NCBI GenBank assembly: GCA_021521415.1
Contig: JAIQDT010004212.1
Location: 30,166-94,165 of the forward strand
Reading direction: 5' to 3'
Length of the DNA: 64,000 nucleotides
Origin: Bidens hawaiensis
Taxonomy: Eukaryota; Streptophyta; Magnoliopsida; Asterales; Asteraceae
Part shown: positions 23,594 through 34,241 of the stretch, in pieces
Layout: every line of letters begins with the position of its first letter
How positions within the stretch are numbered: the stretch's first letter is position 1
The notes under the pieces: model-generated
Seen by the model: only the letters and a program-made list of their open reading frames with translations
The model's database searches: none
Told to the model about the DNA's origin: nothing
Made by a program: the position numbers and the translations under genes

Positions 23594-24711
23594 TGTTCAC
23601 TAGGATCATAGAATATATATCCTATATCATCCTTTGGGTATCCTATGAAGATACACTTGATGGATCGAGCCTCAAGCTTATTTGGGTGTCACGTTTAACA
23701 TAAACTTTGCATCCCCATACCCTTAAATATGAAAGGGATGGAACCTTTCCATGCCACACTTCATAGGGTGTTCGATCCACCTTTTTGGTCGGGGCCATAT
23801 TCAAAATACGAGCTGCTGTAAGTAGTGCATATCCCCAAAATGATGGTGGTAGTGAGCTTCGTGCCATCATTGATCGAACCATGTCCAACAGTGTTCGATT
23901 CCTCCTCTCGGATACTCCGTTATGTTGAGGAGTACCAGGAGGAGTGAGCTGTGAAACAATTCCACAATCTCTAAGATGACTTTGAAAAGCATCACTTAGG
24001 TATTCGCCTCCTCTATCGGAGCAGAGTACCTTGATTGTTCGGTCGAGCTGATTTTGTACTTCATTTTGAAATTCCTTGAACATTTCAAAGGCTTCATGTT
24101 TGTGTTTCATTAGATACACATACCCATATCGACTAAAATTGTCGGTAAATGTAATGAAGTACCTTTCACTATTCCTACTAGTGGGCTTGAGAAGTCCGCA
24201 TACATCCGTATGTATGATACCTAACAAGTCCTTACCCTTTCATTTGTACCTTTGAAAGGCTCTTTGGTCATCTTGCCTTGAATACAAGATTCACACTCAT
24301 CAAACGAACCTAACTTGTTTGTTTTCAAAAGACCATTCTTTTGGAGAGTATTTACACGATTCTTGTTTATGTGTCCAAGGCGACAATGCCAAATGTAGGA
24401 ATCACTCAAATCCTTTTTGAGTCTTTTGGTGGAAGTTTGATATAATGAGCTATTTGAGGTATTATCATGAACCAATTCATAAATACCGTTATTTGGTACA
24501 GCTTTAAAATAAAAGATACCATTAGATGATACATGCATTTCTGATTTTACAAATTTAAAGTCAAAATTACATTGTCTAAGAAGGTGCACGGAAATAATGT
24601 TCCTAGTCAAACTAGGAGCATACAAAACATTCCTCAAAACAACTTCCAAACCACTTGGAAGCGATAAAGTGAAGTCTCCTCTAGCGACCACGTGCACCCT
24701 TGCACCGTTGC
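23594..24711 (-). pseudogene. Copia H protease end and integrase
   Basis: The protease remainder and HHCC domain lie in 24697-24221 (IWHCRLGHINKNRV...CESCIQGK). The catalytic core in 24227-23643 contains HTDVCGLLKP (Asp), SDRGGEY (Asp) and TPQHNGVSERRNRTL (Glu), followed by the VWHGKVPSLSYLRVWGC block. Two single-base losses, both in short homopolymer runs, break the frame: GGG to GG near 24230, and AAAA to AAA near 23690. All catalytic residues are present. Confidence 0.9.
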
Positions 24712-25785
24712 CATGAAAAGACTCACTTCGCCCTTCTTTAAGTCTTCATTCCTTTTGAACCCCTGCAACCAATTGCAAATGTGAGTTCCACATCCGGTAT
24801 CCAATACCCATGTGTTAGAAGAAATAAGATTTAGCTCAATATTAATCATAAAGACATTACCCGAGGCATGCCCCGCATTCCTCTTGTCTCTTAGCTCCTT
24901 TAGGTAGACCGGGCAATTGCGTTTCCAATGTCCGGTCTCCCCACAACCAAAACAAGGATCATCCTTATGACCCCTCGGTTCCACAACCTTTTGTTTCTTT
25001 GCCATAACCGGTGCCTTGCCCTTACCCTTAAGATGCACAGGAGGACCCTTTCTTTTTGCTACCTTAGCCTTAGGATTGGGCTGAGATCGATTCTTGGATC
25101 CACCTTCATTGATCGCAAACACGGGTAAAACCCTTTTACCCATGCTCGCCTCGGCTGTTTTAAGCATTGAGTGAAGTTCTCCAATGTTTTTGTCCCACCC
25201 ATTCATGTTATAATTTAACACGAAAGTGTCGAACCTTTTCGACAAAGAGTTAAGGATCAAATCCGTTGCTAACTCTTTTGAGATGGGACAATTGAGCTTG
25301 GCGAGGTGATCAATGTAACTTTTCATCTTAAGTACATAAGTTGAAACTGGTTGATTATCATCCATTCTACATGCATGCAAGGCTCGAACCGTTTCGAACC
25401 TTTCAACCCTCGATTGCTTAAGGAACATTTCCTTAAGTTGAGTAATCATGTCGTACGCATTATGGTTTTCGAAATCCTTTTGGATTTTGGGAACCATAGT
25501 CGCCAACATGAGGCATGACACTTGAATGGAATCTTCCGTGTGCTGGACCCAATTCATGTATTCGACCTCACTTCCCTCTTCCGGTTCGTTGGGGATAGGT
25601 GTTTCCAAAACATGATATAATTTTTCTTGTTTTAGAACAATCCTTAAATTTCGAAACCAATCCGAAAAGTTATTGTGATTAAGACGGTCTTTAGCGAGAA
25701 TAGATCGGAGAGATACATTTTGGACGTTAGGGATTATGTTGTCGTCGACGTGTGCGGCCATCTGCAGAATTTTAATTAAGTTCAT
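24712..25785 (-). pseudogene. Copia H gag and protease start
   Basis: The frame opens at 25785 with MNLIKILQMAAHVDD and runs 357 codons before the first frameshift. The gag core (residues about 30-220) has LNHNNFSDWFRNLRIVLKQE, VSCLMLATMVPKIQ and VERFETVRALHACRMDD. A basic linker leads to an intact CCHC knuckle, CFGCGETGHWKRNC, then to the protease start WVLDTGCGTHICN with the catalytic DTG. At about 24711 one G is missing from the expected ATGGGCAACGG, which shifts the frame into a short tail ending at 24634. Apart from that the domain looks intact. Confidence 0.9.
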
Positions 25786-25866
25786 TTTAGTGTTTTACTT
25801 ATTTTAATTATTAATACCCTTTTATATATACCAAATATAATTAATAATTAAAATCTAGAATCCAAC

Positions 25867-26214
25867 GATAAACCCGACTCCGGTTAGGTGACCTTTTTCC
25901 CATTGTCGGTTTATCAAGGTAGTTATTCATAACAATTGCAAACCCTTTTGCAACTTCTAGAGTTTATGGGACCGGTTCGAAATCATATTTCGTGTCGGCA
26001 TGTTTATCCCATCAACACCTATTAGACCCCATGCTTGGGTGACCCTCTTCACATGGTTCTAATTTAAGTCGTCCTACTTGTATCAACTTGTAATATCAAC
26101 ATACAAATGGTTAGGTGACCTTTTTCCCATTTATATGCCAATATTACCTCAACATATTAATTTACTCTACGCGGTTAGGTGACCTTTTTCCCACTAGGAG
26201 CTTACTAATATGTT
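25867..26214 (-). other. Four stem-loops with a conserved loop in the Copia H leader
   Basis: TTAGGTGACCTTTTTCCC occurs three times exactly (from 25884, 26111 and 26175) and once in related form (TTGGGTGACCCTCTTC, from 26035). Each copy is enclosed by complementary arms of different sequence: 25867-25878 with 25905-25915 (11 bp, one bulge); 26090-26110 with 26127-26147 (17 bp); 26151-26174 with 26191-26214 (9-bp base plus interrupted upper pairs); 26022-26033 with 26052-26062 (10 bp). The element RNA is the minus strand. Confidence 0.8.
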
Positions 26215-27208
26215 AAGCGTTATACAAAAGGATGGTGTTTAACTTGTTATCCTTAATTTTAAAAGGGATTTTTAGTTTTAATAATTCTAGTTGTAAAACT
26301 TTAAATCATGTTCTAACATGCATTTAGTAACATGATTATTTTGAAACCATTTTCAAAATTCTAATTTATAATAAAACCATTTTATTATGGGCGTGAGACG
26401 GCTAGTTAATAAATCCATTTTATTAAACTACGTGTCACGTGATTACCGATAATTGTTAGAACCCGTTTTATGCTTTGTTAATTAATTCTATGTGACGAAG
26501 TTGATATCCTAATATCTAACAACCACACAATCAAACAATCAATTAACAAGCATACACAATTATACTAGACACGAGCCACTAAGTTAGACCACACTTGTTA
26601 GCCAAAACAAGTGTGTGTCTTAGGTCAGATCCTAAGGGACACACGACACATGGATGTTGTAGCTCCCACTTGATCCCGCATCCAAATGCGTCAAGCATCT
26701 TCTTCAACCCCGTTGTAATCCATTGGGCTTGAACTTGGGCCTTAGCTTCCATAAGCTTCCATTTGGGCTCAATTGGTGGGCTTAGGTCCTTTTGGGCTTG
26801 AATCCCCTTAATGGGCTTGTGAGGCCCATTATCACCATACCCGGCCCAATAAGGCCCAAACTTCCAATTTTGCAATCTTCTTTAATTTTACAAAACCAAA
26901 TGTCCTAATACATTTTTTATTCTATAAAATAAAGATATTACAAATAATCTATTTATTACATACCCATATAAATAAATAATTACAAAATTACAAAACTGCC
27001 CCTAATTAATTATTACAAACCGAAACTTGAATAATTAATTACAATTACAATCATCAACCACAAACAAACATCCATTTTGGTCTACGGCTCGGTCTAGTTT
27101 TAATAAATAACAAACATAACCCGTTATGTTTTAGGATCCCGTTCCAAAACCCCTTGACCTTATCGGGCCTAGCCCAACCCATTTGGGTTTGACCCAATAA
27201 CTTGTTCT

Positions 27209-27309
27209 TGGGCTTCGGCCCATAAGAAAGTCTCATGGGCTTCGGCCCATTTAACTTTCTTCCCTTTTTTCGCTTAACCCATTAACCAAAAGAAGTGGGC
27301 TTCGGCCCA
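27209..27309. repeat. Three copies of TGGGCTTCGGCCCA
   Basis: Exact 14-bp copies at 27209-27222, 27236-27249 and 27296-27309. Each is a 5-bp inverted repeat around TTCG. Confidence 0.9.
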
Positions 27310-27469
27310 ATAGCTCGGTTTTATTTATTTATTTATTTTTTTTTTTGAACAAAGCCAAAAAAATAACAAGATTAAATACAAAAAAAATCATGCATGTTAA
27401 TTTTTTGTATAAAATCTTTCAAGGGGAAAATATAAAACCGAAAACCCGAAGCTTAGTTTCCCGTATCCC

Positions 27470-27483
27470 GGCTCTTGATGCCA
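27470..27483 (-). other. Primer binding site of Copia H
   Basis: The minus strand reads TGGCATCAAGAGCC, a variant of the tRNA-Met-type site, two bases inside the 5' LTR. Confidence 0.75.
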
Positions 27484-27485
27484 TT

Positions 27486-28437
27486 TGTTGGGTTTCTATG
27501 GATATTTTTGACTTAGTTAATCATTTAACTAGTCATTAAAAGGCGGAAGCGTGATTATCTATAAACTTTATGTACATATATCCATATATATATTACAAGT
27601 TCATATGTGTGTTAATCTATGAATAACCCTTTATTCTTGTTTCAAGATTACCATTAATCTTAAGATTAGAAACCCGAGACTAAGGATCAAATAATACGGA
27701 AAAACTAAACTATCAAAGCTTGTAAAACTTACATTCTTAACTCCTTAAGAGATGTAGTTGATGGTTGAAGAAGATGATGATGTTGATGCTAGACTTTCAA
27801 AGGGAAAATCCTCAAACGGAAGATACCCCGAGCCTCCAACACACACCGAGCTATGTTGGGAAGCTTGAACACGAGAAACCGAGACTCGAACCTCTTTTGT
27901 TTCTTGACTTCGGCCGAACCAAAAGCTAGAGGGAAAGAGACAGTTGTGGTTACTTATTATATCTTGAAAGTATGTTGATCTTTTTATAAATGAGATCATA
28001 TCTCATTCATATCTTAAGTTAGTTTTTTGGTCAAGTAAAAGTTACTCAACCTCCATCAAGTCCTTACCAACTTTGACCAAGTGTATGGGGTGTAAGGCAT
28101 ACATGTCTAAATAATATATATTTTATACCTTATAAAATATATAAACATCCCATCTTTTATAAACCATTTTATAAAAGAACACATGTTTAAATAATCATTC
28201 CAATAATAATTATTTGAATAAATAAATTAACCAATTAATTTATTTAACACTTTCAAGTAATTATTCAGAAACCCGATTTCTGAATGTGTTGTGTTCTGTA
28301 TTTGTTTTATAGATCATATCTCAACAAATACATAATTGGTTTGTGTCTAACTCGTTATTGGGTATGACCCGACTTGGATCAAACACGGCTTGCCACATTA
28401 ACCTAATTATGTGTCTCGGGCATACAGTATTCCAACA
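27486..28437 (-). repeat. 5' LTR of Copia H
   Basis: TG...CA ends and near identity to the other LTR. TTTATAAAAA on the minus strand (27981-27990) is a possible TATA box. Confidence 0.95.
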
Positions 28438-28442
28438 GATGT

Positions 28443-29513
28443 AACATGATTGTTATTAAATAATATTAAGCTAAAACCCTAGCCTCTCTTTCTCTCTCAA
28501 AACCGATCGGCCAGCCCCCTTTCTCCCTTATTCTTGGCTGCCGTCAATCACATACACACATACATACAAGAATCGTTCAAGTTTATTGGAGATTAAGGTG
28601 CTAGGAAGGTATAAACATCTATCCTATGCATCCTCTATGCTTAATCTTGATTTTTAATGGGTTAATTATAAACCCTAGGTCCGATTTTTCATATGTTTAT
28701 GTGTTCATAGGTTTAATTTTGATTTGATGATGTATTGATGATGATTTGATGACTAGAATTGATATTGTTACATGTTAATTGTTGTGTCTTTGATTTTGAG
28801 ATCAAATAAAACCCTAACCATGTATGAATGGTGTAATTGATATGCATGGATAGTGGTTATGGGGTCTAAAATGTTAAATGAATGAATTGTGGTCTATAGA
28901 TGGTTAATATGTTGAGTTTTGATGTTCAATTGACTGTATCTGGGTGTAAATTTGAAAATTGGTTGAGATTATTGATACTACAGTAAACTAGGTTGAGTCT
29001 AGTTTCTAAAGAAAATAAATTTGCAATTTTTGGACATGTAAAAGTTAACCTTTATGATTTTACAAAAACGTTGTGCAAAGCTGAGTTGTTAGACCTGCTG
29101 TTAGGTTGTTTTGTAAATGTTATATCTCATGAACCACGAGACCAATTGGGTTGGTTCTACTTCTGGAAGTTGACTTGTTGAGTTAGGAACCTAACCCAAG
29201 TGGTCTTGAATTTGTTGGATTTTTCATTTAACGGGAATTTCAAATAACATTCTGTTGCGCATAAATTTGACTGCTATGAGTTTGCTGTGGTAAATTGATC
29301 TTTGTGAGAAATATGTATGGAATAAAAATACAACAAAATATGTTCTGGAAACCTAACACATATATGCTTTTGTGATGATTTTTGGTAAATTTATTGTGAT
29401 GCTATGATCGGTGGGATAGACTAGTTTTTCAAGTAGAATTCTGTCGTTAAGAAACTAGTTGCTGAATTTTGTGAAAGTTGCATGAAACATGGTGATTGCT
29501 AATTTATTATCAT
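28443..29513. other. Part of the solo LTR without coding signal
   Basis: AT-rich DNA beginning with AAAACCCTAGCCTCTCTTTC and CCGATCGGCCAGCCCCC, resembling a transcribed LTR segment. No conserved frame was recognised. Confidence 0.5.
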
Positions 29514-29695
29514 GTTTTGACCAAATTGCCCTTGCGGGGGATAATTGCTAACTAATTGTCGTATTTTGACCAAAATACCCTTGCGGGGAATAATTTATAA
29601 TTGATTGTCATGATTTGACCAAATTGCCCTTGCGGGGAATAATTGCTAGTTAATTGTTATGTGTGACAAATTGCCCTTACGGGGAGTAATTACTA
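29514..29695. repeat. Four tandem units of 47-49 bp
   Basis: Each unit contains TTGACCAAATTGCCCTTGCGG followed by AATAATT. The CCC triplets lie at 29529, 29578, 29627 and 29674, so the period is 49, 49 and 47. Confidence 0.9.
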
Positions 29696-30308
29696 GTGAT
29701 GTACATTATTCATACATGACACGTAAATAATTTTTCACACATGTATTGTATCACGAATGTACTGGTTAAAGTCACACACGATTCACAAACGAAACACGAA
29801 ACACCTTGTGTGCATAGGTATTATGTGCCGAGTCTAGAGACTCGATAATAGTTCCGACACTTAGAAAAATCTCTTTGTTGTTTTAGAACGCTAGAGAGAG
29901 TTTTTCTGTGACGCGCATCCTTTGGTGATTTGTTTTGGGAATTCTTCACAAACAGTGAGTTCACTTACCCCTTTTAAACTGTTTTCAAACGCTTTTCACT
30001 TGGGGAGATAACATACTCCGAAAACGCATTTAAGATTTTGTTAATATAGATTATATATCACTTGTAAGACTAAGTGGATAATAGCGAGTCATCGTTGAGT
30101 AGTACTACTAGGTTTGACAAACCCCACCCAACGCTAAACTCGACTGGAGGTCGAGTGGGTGTAATCTTGGCTAAACACATACCATGGTCGGGATAGACCT
30201 GGTGGCAAGGCAAATGATAAACAGTCAGCTTCGGTGTCGAACACTTAGTAATACTTGTTTTATAGGCTAGCTACCTATAGATATATAATTGACATAACAC
30301 TATCTGGT

Positions 30309-30377
30309 AACGCATAACGCAAAACGCTTAACGCAAAACGCTTGACGCAAAACGCTGAACGCAAACGCTAAACGCTT
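30309..30377. repeat. AACGCAAAACGCTT minisatellite
   Basis: Four to five units of about 14 bp built on AACGC. Confidence 0.85.
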
Positions 30378-30720
30378 TACTTTATATAAACTTGTGAACT
30401 CACCAACCCCGTGTTGACACTTTTAGTATGTTATTCTCATGTAGCCGAGGCGGGCGCGCGGTATAGGATCATGCATTGCTTGAAAACGCTTTTGTTATGC
30501 AAACTCTTTTAAAACTGTTATCATTGGGTTTAAGTCGTCCTGCGTGACGCAACATTTTGTTTTATGTTTTTTTACGCTTCCGCATTTAAATACTCGTAAA
30601 CGTTTTCATGGTTTTGAAACTTGTTTTATGGTTTGATTATAACTAATGAATCCGATCCTGTTAGTTCACACCCTCTGACGGTAAAACTCCGTTAGTGGAT
30701 TTTGAGGGTGTGACATTAAA

Positions 30721-31531
30721 AAACCGATTTCCCGATAAATATCATCATCTCCTACTTTAACGCAAAAAACTAAATTCAAGGGACATTTTTTAAAACATTT
30801 TCCATTTTTTTTTCAATTTTTATATATTTTTTTAAATTTAAACTCGATTTAAACTACGACTCAAATACCCTATCCCCACAATTAAATTTTGCATTGTCCT
30901 TAATGCAAGGATAAGGACATAAAATAAAGCCGGACTACAAAAACTAAGACTCTAAAAATTATAAAAACAAAAAAATAAAAAGTTAAAATGCTAGATAATG
31001 GAAAAGACTTAGCTGGTAATATGCGCATGAAACATAATGCTAAAGTCTTCTTCCATGAGTGCCCTCCAACTACAAACGCGCTCAGCAAATGGTAACTCCT
31101 TCTCTCACGAACGTAAGCGGAAAAACAAAACAAACATGTCTAAAAATTGTATCTTATCATAACGATAGATATTAAGCAATTAAAGTATTTCACATCAATC
31201 AATATATAAAATATAATAATCAGGAGCATATAAATAAACATGAAGTATACGGCTCCACTGCTACTCCATCCCCACACTTTTCTTTTTCAATAAATTTTTT
31301 CTTGGGGATCATCTCTAGCTCATACAGTCTCTCTTTAACCTAGCAAAACTCAAAAACAGCAAAACAAAGAAGAACTACAAAAGACTACGTTAGCGACTCG
31401 ATGACTCAACGAAACTAAGAAAATAAAAACTAAAATAAAGGAAAATCTACAAACTCTACACTTGAATTCACACTCAAGAACCTATGCTATGCGAATCACG
31501 TGGCGGACCGAGTGGAGCTTCCTCCACCTTG
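30721..31531 (-). other. 3' tail of gypsy element 1, inner part
   Basis: Non-coding DNA that matches 48540-49300 of element 2 (TTAGCTGGTAATATGCGCATG, CGTAAGCGG, AACATGAAGTATACGGCTCC) and, inverted, part of element 3. It contains the hairpin at 30889-30908 next to a CCCCACA (GTGTGGGG-like) tract. Confidence 0.8.
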
Positions 31532-31779
31532 TTAGAACTCCAATGCCCTTAAAGATACCGAATTACGATCCGACCAATCGTCAATCTTGGTCTTCTTCTT
31601 TCTAACACCACGAACCTTTTCAATTTTTCTTTTACCACCACCTTTTTCTCCAACAATCTTCACCATTTCACGAGAACTCGAAACCTCACGCTCCTTCCCC
31701 ACACTGGGAACAATCAAGACTAGGATCCATGCCCGGATAAATGATTCTATCGAGTAAACTGGGTGACATGGATCAACGA

Positions 31780-32661
31780 GACCATCTTGACCACTCGGAT
31801 GTCTCATGGACTTAGCCAAATAGGTGGCACTATCATCACCGGCTCTAAGAGTGATCTTACCTTCAAACACATCAATAATCGCCCTAGCAGTATGTAAAAA
31901 CGGACGACCTAAAATAATTGGAACTCTCTCGTCGGCCTCCATATCTAAAACAACAAAATCTACGGGAAAACCAAATTATCTACCTTAATGAGAAAATTCT
32001 CTACGACACCCCTTGGATACTTAACGGAACGATCGGCTAAAGACAACGTCATACGAGTAGGGGTGAGCTCTCCTAGGTCTAGCTTTTCATATTAAGAATA
32101 TGGCATGAGGTTTATGCTAGCTGCTAGATCGGCTAATGCTTGATAGGTCGTATCACTTCCGAAAAGGCACGGAATGGTAAAAACACCGGGGTCGGGTAAT
32201 TTCTTCGGAATTTTATTGAGAACTACTGCAGAACATTCTCCATTTAGGGGCATAGTCGACAGCTCCTCCAAGTTATCCTTTCTTTTAAGAAGGTCTTTCA
32301 AAAATTTGGCGTACTTAGGCATATGCTGAAGAACTTCTACGAATGGAAGGTTGACATTCAATTGGCTAAATATATTAAGAAAATGCCCGTAATCTTTTGT
32401 ATAATTTTGATTCTTTAGACGAGAGGGATACGGGACATAGGCTAGGTCAATGGTGTGTGGTGGTGGTCGGGCTCCTATTGGCTTCTTATCGGTGTTTTTC
32501 TTAACTTGTGGCTCAATGATTGGTGTTGTACTATGTGACTTACCTGGAGCCTTTACCTCTATCTCCTCATCTATCAACTCATCGTCCCTATCTTTACTAC
32601 TTTCTCTACTAACTACCTCCGGACCAAAAACCCTACCACTACGAGTGGAGATGGCGTTCAA
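31780..32661 (-). pseudogene. Protease region of gypsy element 1
   Basis: The frame 32661-32092 has YVPYPSRLKNQNYTKDYGHF, FLKDLLKRKDNLEELSTMPL and the retropepsin-like site DLAASINLMPYS, where the usual DLGAS has Gly changed to Ala. After a frame break the end of the domain follows at 31942-31780 ([21 protein letters not shown]). Directly after it the sequence becomes Lys/Arg-rich ([19 protein letters not shown]) instead of RT. Confidence 0.8.
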
Positions 32662-32699
32662 TTGAGCAGCCGGATTAGTTTGAGGAATACCCGAAAACA

Positions 32700-33184
32700 G
32701 ACCTGGGGGCCTTTCTTCTAAACGACGAGCAATATCACTAACAGTCCTTGAATATCGAGAATGGAAGATTGTTGATTCTTGAAGAGCAAATCGTGTTCGG
32801 CTAACTTTTTATGTGTAACTTGATCTCTTTCCAAGATTAGCTTCATCATCTCTTCCAAACACCCGATTCCACCGTTCGAATCCTGCACATTATTTTGAAC
32901 ATTAGTACCATCGGTGTTATTATTATTATAATACCGACCTTGTCCTTGAGCATAAGAATTTTGAAATCCGGGTGGGGCACCCGACGGACGCCAGTTAGCA
33001 TTATTCTGATTCGGGTTCTTGTAAGTGTTCCAATTCTGACTGTTGTTGTAATTGTTGGGAAACCTATTCTGACCAGCAACAAAATCGACCTGTTAATTCA
33101 TCACCGGGCACTCCAAGGTACCATGTCCACCTCTACAAAACTCACATCTGTCCACCTTAGCCTTTAGCTCCTTAACCTCTCTAG
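32700..33184 (-). pseudogene. Nucleocapsid knuckle and linker of gypsy element 1
   Basis: CEFCRGGHGTLEC at 33108-33146 is a CX2CX3HX4C knuckle, the Athila form. It is followed by CPVMN*, then an Asn/Gln/Tyr-rich linker (NWNTYKNPNQNN, QGQGRYYNNNN) and a coiled-coil-like EEMMKLILERDQVTHKKLAEHD. One stop lies after the knuckle. Confidence 0.75.
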
Positions 33185-34060
33185 TCAGTGTACACCTCGA
33201 GCGGATGAGGATGTACTGCTGATGGGAGTGGAATTCCCGCGATGTGGCTCTTTGGCAAGGTCCGATTGAGCGAAGCTCTCAAACATCTCGTTACATTCGG
33301 CGACATTATTCCTAGCCAGTAGACTTCCTCCCGCGGTCGTGTCGAACCGAACTTGGGTTTCGTAGTTCAACCCATTGTAAAATTTTTCCATTAGAGCCCA
33401 TGGTGTGAGACCATTCTGTGAGCATCGAGAAAGCAAGCTCTGAAAACGCTCCCAAGCATGACAATGTCGCTCCCCCGGTTCCATATGAAACGAGTGATTC
33501 TGATCGTGAAGAATAGCCGCTTTAGCCGGTGGGAAATATCTCTTGATAAATGCAGAACGTAGTGCTTCCCAAGTGGTGAACGTGCCAGGAGGTTGAGTGT
33601 TGAGCCAGATTGCCGCTTTACCTGCAAGTGAAACCGGAAACAGATGAAAGAAAATAGCATCTTCGGTAGCACCTTGTAAATTAAAAGTTTTAAAAACGCG
33701 GTAAAGTCGGTTAATGTGAGCCGGTGCATCCTCGTCATCACGCTCCGTGAACTGATTAGTTTGAACGATGTTGTTCATGATGTATGATGGAATTTGCCAC
33801 GAGTTGGGATTGTTGATTGCTGGAACGACGATGCTTGACTGGTTTCCGGTTAAGCCATCGAAGGCTTGAGCAGCAATTGTTCTGTCGTCGGCCATTTGAT
33901 CTTGATTTCTCAGACTTTCAGGTGGTGAACTGGGTGGTGACGAATTTGGTGTAGACGTGGGTTCTGACGGTTGTTTCTCTGCTGATGAGCTAGCCTCGGT
34001 CTTCAACAAAGAAAAATTCAGATTATCTAACGGTGGCCCTTGCGAACGAAGATGTAGCAT
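33185..34060 (-). CDS. Athila-type gag of gypsy element 1
   Basis: An open frame of 291 codons on the minus strand, starting MLHLRSQGPPLDN. After a Ser/Pro-rich N-terminus (residues 20-60) comes the retrotransposon gag core: IPSYIMNNIVQTNQF, EDAPAHINRLYRVFKTFN, IFFHLFPVSLAGKAAIWLN, FTTWEALRSAFIKRYFPP and WERFQSLLSRC. This is the capsid part, which would assemble RNA-containing particles. The frame ends at ARGVH* and the nucleocapsid continues in another frame, so a frameshift separates them. Of the gypsy remnants here it is the best preserved coding region, and it could in principle still give a truncated capsid protein. Confidence 0.85.
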   Translation of the reverse strand: MLHLRSQGPPLDNLNFSLLKTEASSSAEKQPSEPTSTPNSSPPSSPPESLRNQDQMADDRTIAAQAFDGLTGNQSSIVVPAINNPNSWQIPSYIMNNIVQTNQFTERDDEDAPAHINRLYRVFKTFNLQGATEDAIFFHLFPVSLAGKAAIWLNTQPPGTFTTWEALRSAFIKRYFPPAKAAILHDQNHSFHMEPGERHCHAWERFQSLLSRCSQNGLTPWALMEKFYNGLNYETQVRFDTTAGGSLLARNNVAECNEMFESFAQSDLAKEPHRGNSTPISSTSSSARGVH

Positions 34061-34217
34061 AAACCTTAAAAATGCAACAGACCAAGTGAGTAGACTCGAA
34101 TACTTGAAATAAAAATAAACTAAAACTTAAATTAAACTCCTACGACTAAAACGAAAATAAACAAATAGCACGAATGTAGCAAATAAATCCAATTAATAAT
34201 AACGCACTTGCCAAGAT

Positions 34218-34235
34218 TCCCCGGCAACGGCGCCA
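34218..34235 (-). other. Primer binding site of gypsy element 1
   Basis: The minus strand reads TGGCGCCGTTGCCGGGGA, the tRNA-Asp-type site typical of Athila/Tat elements. Confidence 0.9.
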
Positions 34236-34241
34236 AAAACT

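Larger units (their letters stand above)
25786..27469 (-). other. Long structured leader of Copia H
   Basis: About 1.7 kb between primer site and gag ATG with no conserved frame. It holds three copies of TGGGCTTCGGCCCA (27209, 27236, 27296), a GGGCTT/GGCCCA-rich block (26720-26865) and four stem-loops with a common loop (25867-26214). Confidence 0.85.
20021..28437 (-). mobile_element. Young Ty1/copia element H, minus strand
   Basis: Complete element with LTRs at 20021-20971 and 27486-28437 flanked by GATGT on both sides (20016-20020, 28438-28442). On the minus strand the order is LTR, primer site, structured leader, gag, protease, integrase, RT, RNase H, polypurine tract, LTR. About 12 differences between the two LTRs (roughly 98.7% identity) point to a recent insertion; at an assumed 1.3e-8 substitutions per site per year this is near 0.5 million years. 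Five small frameshifts break the polyprotein. Confidence 0.95.
19676..30715. mobile_element. Putative solo LTR (about 2.6 kb) interrupted by Copia H
   Basis: Flanked by TTAAA on both sides (19671-19675 and 30716-30720), which rejoin the gypsy tail exactly as in element 2. The sequence outside Copia H (345 + 2278 bp) has no coding domain. It ends GAGGGTGTGACA; read on the minus strand it begins TGTCACACCC, a start I associate with large gypsy LTRs. The left end (GGTGACAATC) is less canonical. Internal tandem repeats are listed separately. Confidence 0.65.

Noticed and set aside
27745..27999. 84-codon minus-strand frame in the Copia H LTR
   Set aside because: It lies in the LTR transcript region, matches no family and has a twin only because the LTR is duplicated.
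29500..29700. CRISPR-like direct repeats
   Set aside because: Only four contiguous, diverged units without unique spacers, inside an LTR of a plant genome.
32450..33167. Plus-strand frames opposite gag-protease of gypsy element 1
   Set aside because: Antisense of the real coding strand and its Asn/Gln-rich linker.
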